Source: Mucilaginibacter sp. L294 (lineage in GTDB: Bacteria; Bacteroidota; Bacteroidia; Sphingobacteriales; Sphingobacteriaceae). From it: a DNA stretch of 54,174 nt. Position 1 is the stretch's first letter. Each line of letters opens with the position of its first letter. Location: the NCBI RefSeq assembly GCF_001636615.1, contig NZ_LGEK01000026.1:1-54174 (forward strand), written 5' to 3'. Below the pieces are notes generated by a model. That model had not been told where the DNA came from and did not search any database. It was given only the letters and a program-made list of their open reading frames with translations. The position numbers and the translations under genes are program-made. Shown here piece by piece: positions 7,420 through 15,935 of the stretch.

Positions 7420-8970
7420 TTGATAAAAGAATTAATTATCGATTCATCCCCCAACGGGGCTACCATTGCATTATTACAGGACAAACAACTTGTAGAACTC
7501 CATAAAGAGCAAATCACTAACAATTATACTGTTGGCGATATTTATTTAGGACGCATTAAAAAAATTATGCCGAGCCTGAATGCTGCCTTTGTGGATGTTG
7601 GTTATGAGAAGGATGCCTTTTTGCATTATCTTGATTTGGGGCCGCAGGTACAAAGCCTGCTTAAGCTAACCAAACAAGTACGTAGCGGTGGGTACCAATC
7701 GAAGCTTTTAGATAATTTTAAGCCGGAAGCTGATATTAACAAAGGGGGCAAAATCTCTGATGTATTATCAAAAAGCCTGCTTGTACCTGTACAAATAGCA
7801 AAGGAGCCAATTTCTACAAAAGGCCCCCGCTTAAGTTCTGACCTGTCAATAGCAGGCCGTTACGTGGTATTGGTACCTTTTTCTGAGGTGATATCTATCT
7901 CAAAAAAGATCAAAAGCAATACGGAACGCAACCGCCTGCGTAAGGTGGTTGAAAGCATTAAACCAAAGCATTTCGGCGTAATTATACGTACCGTATCTGA
8001 AGGTAAAGGTGTGCCCGAGTTGCAGAAAGACTTGCTTGACCTGATATCAAAATGGGAAACCTTTGTTACCAAGTTGCATGGCACCGAACCTTCTAAAAAG
8101 GTATTGGGTGAAATTGGCCGTACATCAACCATATTAAGGGATATCTTGAATCCCGATTTTCAGCATATTTATGTGAACGAGCAGAGTATGTATGAAGAGG
8201 TAAGGTCGTACATCCATGAAATTTCACCCGATCTGGAGGGCATTGTTCGTTTGCATAAACACAAGGAGCCTATTTTTGAGCATCATGGTGTTGATAAGCA
8301 GATCAAATCAACCTTCGGTAAAACGGTAAACCTTGCCGGTGGCGCCTACCTGGTTATTGAGCATACAGAAGCCCTGCACGTTATTGACGTAAACAGCGGT
8401 AACCGTACAGCTAATAAAGAGAACCAGGAAGAGAACGCATACCAGGTAAACAAGGAAGCCGCCAAGGAGATTGCCCGCCAGCTGCGCCTGCGTGATATGG
8501 GTGGTATAGTGGTTGTTGATTTTATTGACATGCACAAGCCAACCAACCGTAAGGAGTTGTTTGACTATCTGAAAGCCCAAATGGCTGATGACAGGGCGAA
8601 GCATACCATATTGCCGCCAAGTAAATTTGGATTGATACAAATTACCCGCCAAAGGGTAAGGCCCGAAATGAACATTGTTACCAGCGAGGTTTGCCCTACG
8701 TGTGGTGGCACCGGCACTATAAGGCCAACCATTTTGCTGCTTGATGATATTGAAAACAATTTCAACTACATCCTGGAAGAGCAAAATGAGAAAAATATTA
8801 CGCTTTGTGTACACCCGTACATCGAGGCATACATCAAAAAGGGGTTATTTACCCGGCAGATGAAATGGTACTTTAAATACAACCAGTGGATAAAGATTAA
8901 AAGCAACCCTGCTTACCAGATCACGGAGTTTAAGTTCTTCTCAAGTAAAGACGAAGAAATAAAGTTGTAA
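7420..8970 (+). CDS. rng: Ribonuclease G/E family endoribonuclease
   Basis: A 516-residue RNase E/G-type enzyme without the long C-terminal scaffold, so closest to RNase G. It has an S1 RNA-binding domain (about 38-140, with an insertion) and a catalytic core with metal-binding aspartates D323 (HVIDVNSG) and D367 (VVVDFIDM). The zinc-link motif C425-P-T-C428 joins the dimer. It processes rRNA precursors and mRNA in the cytoplasm. The start is TTG at 7420, preceded by a GGAG at about 7410; the protein begins (M)IKELIIDS, as in relatives. It follows the 29-aa ribosomal-type ORF and ends at a strong terminator. Confidence 0.95.
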   Translation: MIKELIIDSSPNGATIALLQDKQLVELHKEQITNNYTVGDIYLGRIKKIMPSLNAAFVDVGYEKDAFLHYLDLGPQVQSLLKLTKQVRSGGYQSKLLDNFKPEADINKGGKISDVLSKSLLVPVQIAKEPISTKGPRLSSDLSIAGRYVVLVPFSEVISISKKIKSNTERNRLRKVVESIKPKHFGVIIRTVSEGKGVPELQKDLLDLISKWETFVTKLHGTEPSKKVLGEIGRTSTILRDILNPDFQHIYVNEQSMYEEVRSYIHEISPDLEGIVRLHKHKEPIFEHHGVDKQIKSTFGKTVNLAGGAYLVIEHTEALHVIDVNSGNRTANKENQEENAYQVNKEAAKEIARQLRLRDMGGIVVVDFIDMHKPTNRKELFDYLKAQMADDRAKHTILPPSKFGLIQITRQRVRPEMNIVTSEVCPTCGGTGTIRPTILLLDDIENNFNYILEEQNEKNITLCVHPYIEAYIKKGLFTRQMKWYFKYNQWIKIKSNPAYQITEFKFFSSKDEEIKL

Positions 8971-8993
8971 TTAGCCGATACGGCGTATATTAG

Positions 8994-9025
8994 AAAGAGC
9001 AGATGTTAATAGCATCTGCTCTTTT
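8994..9025 (+). terminator. Intrinsic terminator after rng
   Basis: AAAGAGCAGATG at 8994-9005 pairs perfectly with 9013-9024, with a 7-nt loop and a T-tract within and after the stem. Confidence 0.9.
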
Positions 9026-9094
9026 TGTTTTAGAATGGCATTACACTTATACTGTTGCCTTTTAAAGTAATTGATAAGTTGTATTTTTATTGTG

Positions 9095-9910
9095 ATGAAT
9101 GGAACAATCGCACAACTTGTATCATTAGTAACCTACGGCAATGCTTATTTAAAGCAGGAAATATCCCCTGAAGAATTAAATCTGTATTGCTCAACCTTTA
9201 TAAATAGCGGCAAGGTTGAATTTATAGATTATAAAGAAGGCTTTTTAGGTATACAAACCCAGGAAATTAGTACAGGCGTTACCCCCCTGGATTGGTTTAA
9301 GTATCTAAAAGCACAAAGGTGTACATCGCTAAAATTATATTATGAACACTCCGCAGATCAATCTATGTTTAAAGACCACAAAACATCGGGTTTGGTTGGC
9401 GGCGGTGGTGTTTGGCTAATTGAATCGGCACATGAGGATGGCGGCTTTAAATATTGGTTTGGTAAATGGGAGGTTATAACAATAGCGCCGGATAAAAGTA
9501 TATGGGCGATAATTTATTATGCGGTACTTGTAGCAAAAGAAAGCCGGATAAAACAATTTATTCCATTAAACACAGCTAAAGAAACCCTCTTAAATACGCT
9601 TAAAAGAACTTTGGATTTTTCGCTCAAAAACGATACAGGCTTTTCCGAAAGCTTTGAAAATGCTATAAAGAATATAGACGACCCCAACCCCAGGGTTGAT
9701 TACTATAAGGATCTGGTTCCTTCAACCGGACTTTCCCTCAGTCAGCAGCAATTATTGTGCGCAGCGGCTTCTTCCTGGGTATTTGGCGGGATGGGGTCAT
9801 GGAATGACCTCGGATTCCCGGATAAAGAAACCCAGCCAGAGTATGGTGAGATATCGCAAACGCTGTATGACGATGTAATTACCGCTATTATAAGCGTTAT
9901 TAATTCATGA
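9095..9910 (+). CDS. Hypothetical protein, unrecognised family
   Basis: A soluble protein of 271 residues with no signal peptide or membrane helix and no motif I recognise. An upstream in-frame TTG at 9071 would add MISCIFIV, but the ATG at 9095 (MNGTIAQLVSLV) is the more natural start. It contains a GGGGVW turn near residue 107 and a WVFGGMGSW segment near 233. Base composition is a little more AT-rich than in flanking rng and radA. It stands alone after a terminator and is convergent with the next gene. An accessory role such as an immunity-type protein is possible but unsupported. Confidence 0.65.
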   Translation: MNGTIAQLVSLVTYGNAYLKQEISPEELNLYCSTFINSGKVEFIDYKEGFLGIQTQEISTGVTPLDWFKYLKAQRCTSLKLYYEHSADQSMFKDHKTSGLVGGGGVWLIESAHEDGGFKYWFGKWEVITIAPDKSIWAIIYYAVLVAKESRIKQFIPLNTAKETLLNTLKRTLDFSLKNDTGFSESFENAIKNIDDPNPRVDYYKDLVPSTGLSLSQQQLLCAAASSWVFGGMGSWNDLGFPDKETQPEYGEISQTLYDDVITAIISVINS

Positions 9911-9986
9911 TTTTATACCGCCCAATAAAAAGCCCGCTCCTTTTTGAAAATTAACCCTAATCTTAAAATTACAGTTAATTGAAATT

Positions 9987-10490
9987 TTATTGCGCCGGGG
10001 CAGGGTCAATTCTTATTTGTTTATACGCCCAGTCGTACCCTCCAGTACGGGGGTTTATCTGGGGATTTCCGTTTAGCTTTTCCATGGTGAAAGAAATAAC
10101 CACATTCTCATCGTAATTATGCTTTTTACCATCATTATCATATAAAACCAAGTCTTTGTTGGTGAATTTTTCAGGGATGAAAAATTCATTTTTACTATCC
10201 CCGCGGTAAAGATCAAAATGATCTATATACTCGGCCTGTGGCGTCATAAAACTTAAAGACATTGGCCGCCCCAATACAATTGTAACATTTGAGTTGGCTA
10301 TGTCGCCGCGAGCAACAAGGGCAACCCTCTTACCAGCCGATGCAAGATCCTTTTTCAATTTTTTGAATTCAGTAACCGTTATTATTTCACCCCTTTTACC
10401 AGAACCGGCAAAAGGGTTATATCCCGTTTGCCACATAATAATGGCTACTATTGCAACAAGGCCAAAGGCGTATTGTAGAATGTTTTTCAT
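9987..10490 (-). CDS. Membrane-anchored hypothetical protein
   Basis: A 167-residue protein with a single N-terminal hydrophobic segment (about 5-21) acting as signal anchor or uncleaved signal, followed by a mixed alpha/beta periplasmic region and no known motif. Residues 35-60 are Lys-rich. The C-terminus ends in a Pro/Ala tail. It is monocistronic by context, convergent with the gene at 9095 and divergent from radA. No function can be assigned. Confidence 0.7.
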   Translation of the reverse strand: MKNILQYAFGLVAIVAIIMWQTGYNPFAGSGKRGEIITVTEFKKLKKDLASAGKRVALVARGDIANSNVTIVLGRPMSLSFMTPQAEYIDHFDLYRGDSKNEFFIPEKFTNKDLVLYDNDGKKHNYDENVVISFTMEKLNGNPQINPRTGGYDWAYKQIRIDPAPAQ

Positions 10491-10622
10491 AGTTGTTAAT
10501 AATTAACAATTACATGCTAAATTTAAAATTGCGCAGTTTACGCTATTATGTAACATTGCGTAGTTGATAATAGTTTTCTTCGAATACAATACTAAGTATA
10601 TTAGTAAATGGATAATAATCTG

Positions 10623-10630
10623 CATATTTG
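10623..10630 (+). promoter_or_regulatory. radA: Possible -7 box for radA
   Basis: CATATTTG differs from TAnnTTTG at one position. A TTAG lies 18 bp upstream in the place of the -33 box. Transcription would start about 20 nt before the radA ATG. Confidence 0.35.
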
Positions 10631-10657
10631 CACATCTAAAATCGGCACATCAACATA

Positions 10658-12103
10658 ATGGCTAAAACTAAAATCGCTTATTTCTGTCAAAGCTGCGGCT
10701 ACGAATCGCCTAAATGGCTGGGTAAATGCCCAAGCTGCCAGCAGTGGAATACTTTTGTTGAAGAAATTTTAGAGAAGTCGAATGCGTCAGTACCCAACTG
10801 GAAGAGCAGTCCAGCTTCATCGCAGCGGGCAAATAAGCCGGTTGAGGTAGCCGATATCACCTTTAAGGAAGAGCATCGCCTGCTTACCCCCGATAAAGAG
10901 TTTAACCGCGTTTTAGGCGGCGGTATTGTGGCTGGGTCACTGGTATTGATAGGCGGCGAACCCGGCATTGGTAAATCAACCCTGATGCTGCAACTGGCGC
11001 TGAACATGCCCAACGTAAAAGTGCTGTATGTATCGGGCGAGGAAAGCGACCACCAGATAAAAATGCGCGCCGAGCGGTTGGTATCATTAGATACACAGCA
11101 AACAAGGGCAAAAAACAAAGAATTGAAAGATGAATTTGGTAAAGGCTGTTTTATCCTTACCGAAACATCCACCCAAAATATATTTAAGCAGATAGAAGAG
11201 TTGCAACCGGATATCCTGGTGATCGATTCTATCCAAACGCTGCATTCTTCACATGTAGAATCAACACCGGGCAGTGTATCGCAGGTGCGGGAGTGTACTG
11301 CCGAATTATTACGCTTTGCCAAGGAAACCTCTACCCCGGTATTTTTGATAGGCCATATTACCAAAGATGGCATGATTGCCGGGCCGAAAATACTGGAGCA
11401 CATGGTTGATACCGTGCTGCAATTTGAAGGCGACCGCCACCATGTGTACCGCATATTACGTACTATAAAAAACAGGTTTGGCTCATCGTCAGAGCTGGGC
11501 ATTTATGAAATGCTGGGCGAGGGGTTGCGCGAGGTATCAAACCCATCTGAGATCCTGCTATCCCAACGCGACGAACCTTTGAGCGGCATCACCATATCGG
11601 CCACATTAGAGGGCATGAGGCCTATGCTGATCGAAACCCAGGCGCTGGTGAGCACATCGGCTTATGGCACGCCACAGCGCACCGCAACGGGCTTTGATAC
11701 CAAACGAATGAGCATGCTACTGGCCGTATTGGAGAAACGTTGCGGTTTCCGCCTTGGCGCCAAGGATGTGTTCCTGAATATTACCGGCGGTATCCGGGTG
11801 GAAGATCCCGCTATCGACCTGGGTTTGGCAGCAGCTATAATATCCTCGCACGAGGATATTCCCATCCCTTTTAAAACCTGTTTCGCGGGCGAGATAGGCT
11901 TATCTGGAGAGATCCGCGCGGTTAACCGTATAGAGCAACGTATTGCCGAAGCGCAGAAGCTGGGCTTTGAGCAGATCTTTATTTCCAAATACAACATGCC
12001 AACCGCCGCGAAAGATAAAAACCGGCTTGATCTATCGCGCTATACTATTGATGTAAAAGTGGTAGGAAGAATTGAAGAGGTATTTGGGTTGTTGTTTGGG
12101 TAA
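10658..12103 (+). CDS. radA: DNA repair protein RadA
   Basis: A 481-residue RadA/Sms ATPase that promotes branch migration in recombinational repair. Seen: N-terminal C4 zinc finger (C10, C13, C24, C27); RecA-like ATPase with Walker A G100-E-P-G-I-G-K106-S-T; the RadA-specific K271-N-R-F-G275 motif; and a C-terminal Lon-protease-like domain (about 310-470). Length is normal for the family. The ATG at 10658 fits the family start MAKxKxxYxCQ. Transcribed alone; the 3' side carries a dispersed intergenic repeat. Confidence 0.97.
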   Translation: MAKTKIAYFCQSCGYESPKWLGKCPSCQQWNTFVEEILEKSNASVPNWKSSPASSQRANKPVEVADITFKEEHRLLTPDKEFNRVLGGGIVAGSLVLIGGEPGIGKSTLMLQLALNMPNVKVLYVSGEESDHQIKMRAERLVSLDTQQTRAKNKELKDEFGKGCFILTETSTQNIFKQIEELQPDILVIDSIQTLHSSHVESTPGSVSQVRECTAELLRFAKETSTPVFLIGHITKDGMIAGPKILEHMVDTVLQFEGDRHHVYRILRTIKNRFGSSSELGIYEMLGEGLREVSNPSEILLSQRDEPLSGITISATLEGMRPMLIETQALVSTSAYGTPQRTATGFDTKRMSMLLAVLEKRCGFRLGAKDVFLNITGGIRVEDPAIDLGLAAAIISSHEDIPIPFKTCFAGEIGLSGEIRAVNRIEQRIAEAQKLGFEQIFISKYNMPTAAKDKNRLDLSRYTIDVKVVGRIEEVFGLLFG

Positions 12104-12117
12104 GGATTTCTCCGCCT

Positions 12118-12214
12118 TGTCATCCTGAGCGACAGCGAAGGATCTATTAGCGAACAGTGCAATCGCCTAAATGCCTGGCGGTGATTAGGTACTTCACGAT
12201 GTTCAGCATGACAA
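12118..12214. repeat. Dispersed intergenic imperfect inverted repeat
   Basis: The left arm starts TTGTCATCCTGAGC at 12118. The right arm ends GTTCAGCATGACAA at 12214, its imperfect complement. The GTCATCCTGAGC...GAAGGATCT type is a known recurring intergenic element in Sphingobacteriaceae. It lies between the convergent radA and phosphatase genes and may double as a 3' hairpin. A weak reading frame across it is not a gene. Confidence 0.7.
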
Positions 12215-12229
12215 CTTTTCAAACTGGCA

Positions 12230-13465
12230 CTATGATATCCGCAGCGTCAGCAGCGTAACATCGTCAATAGGTTTACCCTTCACTACCGAATTAATGTGGT
12301 TCATCAGGGCCTCGTTAAACTCATCCGGGGATAACTCACCGTTGGCTATTACAAATTCAAGCAGCTTCTCTTCGCTCCAGTTTTTGTTTTGCAGCTCGTA
12401 ATCCATCAACCCGTCGGTATAGTTAAATAGCAGGCTGCCGGGTTCAAGATCTACCTCCCCCTCATTCAAAAAAGGGAGCTCGTCAAAAGCGCCTATCATG
12501 GTAGTACCCAACTTCAGGGGGATAGCCTCGCCTTCAGAGTATAATATAGTTGGGTTATGCCCCGCGTTAATGTAGTTTAGCTTACGTGTTTTCTCGTTAT
12601 ACTTAGCCAAAAAGAGGGTTATAAAACGTTCGCCTTTGGTGTTTCTTATCACAATTTTGTTCAGGCGTTCAACCACGGTGGTCAACTCATCCTCAATGGC
12701 TGCCAACCCATGCAGGCTTGCCTGGAAATTGGCCATCAGCAAAGCTGCCGAAATACCCTTGCCTGATACATCGGCCACGCACCATAAAAATTCGTTCTCG
12801 TTAAGGCGAAAGAAATCAAAATAATCGCCGCCAATATCCTGGTGGGGCAAGTATTTAGCACCTACCTCAACGCCGTCATCTTTATGTTCTCGCAGCGGGA
12901 TCAGCATATTCTGCACCTCAACCGCGAGCTCCATTTCGCGTTTAAAACGTTCTGCTTGCAGGCGCTCGCGAAAAAGCTTCTTATTCTCCAAAGCTACTAC
13001 TATCACATTGATCAGGGTCTGTATAAAATTCAGATCATTGTTCAGCATATCGCCCGAGGTGTTAAAATCGCCAATGAGGGCAAAGGCAAGCGCTTTATTT
13101 TTATGGTAGATGGGAATGAAGTAATTGTATTTGCTTAATAATGAGTCGGCATGCCCGGTTAAAGGCGCGGGTGATTTTATTTTATGCAGATGTGCCCAAC
13201 TTTGATTAAGCGCAAGGGGCGGCTCAATTACACCACCATATTTAGAGATACAGGTAAACGTGTTATCTTTTTCTATCAGGAAACGGAATTTCCCTATCTG
13301 CAGGTAGTTTTTAAGGATCACCTCCAGCATCTGCACCAAAATCGGCGTTGCGGTGTTTTTATTAATAGCCCGGGTGACCTCCAAAAGGGAGTTCAGCTCC
13401 GACTGCCGTTTAAGCAGCAGGCGAATCAGTTCGTCCTCGCCAGAACTATCGTTGTTGTTTTGCAT
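12230..13465 (-). CDS. GAF-domain PP2C/SpoIIE-type serine phosphatase
   Basis: A 411-residue RsbU-like protein: a GAF-type sensor at about 30-165, a short coiled linker (about 165-190), then a SpoIIE/PP2C phosphatase at about 200-410. The phosphatase metal motifs appear as the GGDYFDF and ADVSGKG segments, with FNYTDGLMD near the C-terminus. In known systems such proteins dephosphorylate an anti-sigma-factor antagonist in a partner-switching cascade. No antagonist or kinase gene is adjacent, so targets are unknown. It is 91 bp downstream of the GT2 gene on the same strand. Confidence 0.88.
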   Translation of the reverse strand: MQNNNDSSGEDELIRLLLKRQSELNSLLEVTRAINKNTATPILVQMLEVILKNYLQIGKFRFLIEKDNTFTCISKYGGVIEPPLALNQSWAHLHKIKSPAPLTGHADSLLSKYNYFIPIYHKNKALAFALIGDFNTSGDMLNNDLNFIQTLINVIVVALENKKLFRERLQAERFKREMELAVEVQNMLIPLREHKDDGVEVGAKYLPHQDIGGDYFDFFRLNENEFLWCVADVSGKGISAALLMANFQASLHGLAAIEDELTTVVERLNKIVIRNTKGERFITLFLAKYNEKTRKLNYINAGHNPTILYSEGEAIPLKLGTTMIGAFDELPFLNEGEVDLEPGSLLFNYTDGLMDYELQNKNWSEEKLLEFVIANGELSPDEFNEALMNHINSVVKGKPIDDVTLLTLRIS

Positions 13466-13556
13466 TATTGTTTTAGGCAGCCTAAAATAGCTAAATATTC
13501 TTTTTTAAACGGATACGTTCAAGCCTTTTTTACAACCGTGCACAAAATGAACAGGC

Positions 13557-14708
13557 TTAACGTACTGTGCGGCCCTTCCACACATATTTTTTTGTGTTGC
13601 CAATAAGGCCAACATACACAAAATAAATAATATGGATTGGGATAAGTATAATAAGCAGGCCTACCAGGTTTACGCGTTTAAAGAATGAGGCTATTGGTAA
13701 TAAAAAGGCTACCTCTATCAGATATTTTAGCAGGAACTGCACCAGGAAAAGTTTTAAATAAAAGATGTTGTAAAAGCCCAGCCCTGCATTAACTAGCAGC
13801 GAAAGGTTAAACAGCCAGATACAAACAGCCAGCGCTACCACCTTTTTATCTTTATACCGGGTTGATTTTGATGCCCAGCGCCTGCGTTGCTGCAAAAACT
13901 CTTGCAGGGTATGCTTGGCGTGGGTAAATACAACCGCATCGCGGTTTTTAAAGAACCCTATTTTATCGGGGTATATTTCGGCCACCTTTTGCAGCAGCAA
14001 CTCATCATCGCCCGATGCCAGGTCATCTATCCCTTTAAAGCCGCCAACCTCGTAAAAAATATCTTTTTTATACGCAAAGTTGGCCCCGTTACATGTTGAT
14101 GCGCGCCCATTACCTATAAACGCTGCGCCAATACCTATCAGATATGAAAACTCAAGCGTTTGCAGGCGTTCAAACAAGGTGGTTTCCTCAAAATAGGTAA
14201 CCGGCGATGAGATCATAACCGGCTGATGGGTTTCATAGTACCCCACAATAGATGATAGCCAGTTTTTACCCATACGGCAATCGGCATCGGTGCAAACCAT
14301 CAGTTCGCCGGTTGATAGGGCGATGGCTTCGGCAATGGCTTTCTTTTTATAGGAGTTTAAAGGTTTGTCCTCGTTTAATTGCAAAAGCTTAACGCCCATG
14401 TAGGCATAGCTGCTGATGATGGCAGCAGTATCGTCGGTAGAGTGGTCGTCTACAATAATAATTTCGGTAAGATCCTTTGGATAATCCTGCGCTATAATAT
14501 CATCAATAGTATAGCGGATCCGGGCAAATTCATTACGGGCAGCTATCAGTATGGTAACTTTTGTGGTGAAACCACTGGTGCTAATGTTTGGGCGTTTTAA
14601 CGCCGCCCAGCCTTTTATTAAATAGGCAACTACCAGCAGGTATAAACCTGTTAGCAATAACGAAATGGTGCTATGCAGTACGATCAAAGAATCTGAGTTT
14701 AAAAACAA
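13557..14708 (-). CDS. Family 2 glycosyltransferase, membrane-bound
   Basis: A 383-residue GT2 enzyme: an N-terminal membrane helix (about 12-32), a GT-A catalytic domain with VDDHSTDD (donor binding), TDADCR (DxD-type metal site), GDDE (base region) and QRRRW, then three to four C-terminal membrane helices (about 290-370). The QxxRW-like motif is typical of processive or lipid-linked transferases. The product, probably a glycolipid or polysaccharide, is not determinable. Its start overlaps the end of the upstream flippase-like gene by 38 bp, which suggests translational coupling and a shared pathway. Confidence 0.88.
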   Translation of the reverse strand: MFLNSDSLIVLHSTISLLLTGLYLLVVAYLIKGWAALKRPNISTSGFTTKVTILIAARNEFARIRYTIDDIIAQDYPKDLTEIIIVDDHSTDDTAAIISSYAYMGVKLLQLNEDKPLNSYKKKAIAEAIALSTGELMVCTDADCRMGKNWLSSIVGYYETHQPVMISSPVTYFEETTLFERLQTLEFSYLIGIGAAFIGNGRASTCNGANFAYKKDIFYEVGGFKGIDDLASGDDELLLQKVAEIYPDKIGFFKNRDAVVFTHAKHTLQEFLQQRRRWASKSTRYKDKKVVALAVCIWLFNLSLLVNAGLGFYNIFYLKLFLVQFLLKYLIEVAFLLPIASFFKRVNLVGLLIILIPIHIIYFVYVGLIGNTKKYVWKGRTVR

Positions 14709-15645
14709 ATACCGAACCTATGATGGCAGGGATAATAAGGTTGATCAGCCAGATGGATGAAACCGCTGCAATTATAGCTATTTGCTGGTTGGTTACATAT
14801 AAAAATAAATGCATGGCGGTAAAACTGCGTACACCAATATCCAGCAGATCTAACGATGGCATAGCCGATTGGATAAAAAGGAATACGAATACCGTCATCA
14901 TCATATTAAAAAACGTGATGTTGGGCAGCAGCAGGTTTATCACCAGGTAATACTGCAACGAGAAGACAAAAAAGCGGGCCAGGCTATAACCAAATACCAC
15001 CCAAAGTTCATCCTTATTATAACGGCCCATGATCTCGAAAAAACGGTTATACTTTCTGAGGAATTTGATACGGTTAAGCCAGATAACCAGCCAGCTGATA
15101 TTGAAATAAAATAACAGGAAAAGGGCCAAAAAAGTCAACGACAATACGGCTATACCTAAATACAGCCAAATGTTGATGTTAAGAAAATAATAGATAAACC
15201 ATAACGAAGCCAGTATACCTACCAGGTTAGTTATTACGTTTTGGGCAAAGGCACCCACCGCCATAGCAAACACCCCATGGATACGTTTACGGTTTGGCAA
15301 AAACATTACGCGGCCGCCATATTCGCCTATGCGGTTGGGGGTAAATATAGCCCAGGTTAGTCCGCAAAAAACAGCTTCGACGGCTACCCATACCGATATT
15401 TTGGTTAACTTTTTTGCCAGATACTGCCATTTAAGGCTTTCTAAAAACCAGTTGGCTACCATTAGCAATACTACTGCTATTAAGGTATAAACAACCTGCG
15501 TGCGGCTGATAACAGATATTAAGGCTTCGAATTGTTTAAGGCTATCGTTTTTCCCTAAAAACTTGTTGTATATAAACAGAAAAGCTAAAACAACAATGCT
15601 TGCTTTTAACAGGTACGAGAATATTTTTTTGGCGGCGGCTGTCAA
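14671..15645 (-). CDS. Lysylphosphatidylglycerol-synthase-TM/UPF0104-type membrane protein
   Basis: A 324-residue integral membrane protein with about seven to eight hydrophobic helices and the family signature TPNRIGEYGGRV at about 110-121. Members of this family (AglD/MprF flippase domain) move or modify lipid-linked molecules. The start is a TTG at 15645; no ATG is available nearby. Overlap with the GT2 gene suggests the pair makes and translocates one glycolipid, which is inference. Confidence 0.82.
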   Translation of the reverse strand: MTAAAKKIFSYLLKASIVVLAFLFIYNKFLGKNDSLKQFEALISVISRTQVVYTLIAVVLLMVANWFLESLKWQYLAKKLTKISVWVAVEAVFCGLTWAIFTPNRIGEYGGRVMFLPNRKRIHGVFAMAVGAFAQNVITNLVGILASLWFIYYFLNINIWLYLGIAVLSLTFLALFLLFYFNISWLVIWLNRIKFLRKYNRFFEIMGRYNKDELWVVFGYSLARFFVFSLQYYLVINLLLPNITFFNMMMTVFVFLFIQSAMPSLDLLDIGVRSFTAMHLFLYVTNQQIAIIAAVSSIWLINLIIPAIIGSVFVFKLRFFDRTA

Positions 15646-15781
15646 TCTAAAAATTTGTGCAATGTTACAAAAACCAAGTTACAAGCCGGGGCAATAAAGC
15701 CGTATACGGTATAAATTTTATTCATACTTAAAAAAATGTGATAGCCGTGATGTTAAGTTAAGCTAAATACAACATAAATAT

Positions 15782-15789
15782 TAGTTTTG
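15782..15789 (+). promoter_or_regulatory. Possible -7 box for the sugar dehydrogenase gene
   Basis: TAGTTTTG matches TAnnTTTG, but it would imply a leader of about 140 nt before 15936 and no clear -33 box is present. Confidence 0.3.
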
Positions 15790-15935
15790 TTTGAGGCCGA
15801 AATTTTTAGACAGGAGCAAGATTTATATATTGCGCGTACTTTAAGCCTAAAAGGTATTTTATCTGTTACAATATTCAATAATTGAAGCCCTTTCGGGATT
15901 GAATAACGATATTTCTAAACTAAAACGCTACTACT

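Noticed and set aside
8308..8814. 168-residue minus-strand frame opposite rng
   Set aside because: Overlaps the catalytic core of RNase G and has no promoter, motif or start context.
10699..11502. 267-residue open frame on the minus strand opposite radA
   Set aside because: It is the mirror of a fully conserved radA with all motifs; composition is Cys/Ser-rich as usual for antisense frames and no family is seen.
13184..13606. 140-residue plus-strand frame spanning the phosphatase/GT2 gap
   Set aside because: Mostly antisense to the GAF-PP2C gene, with no recognisable domain.
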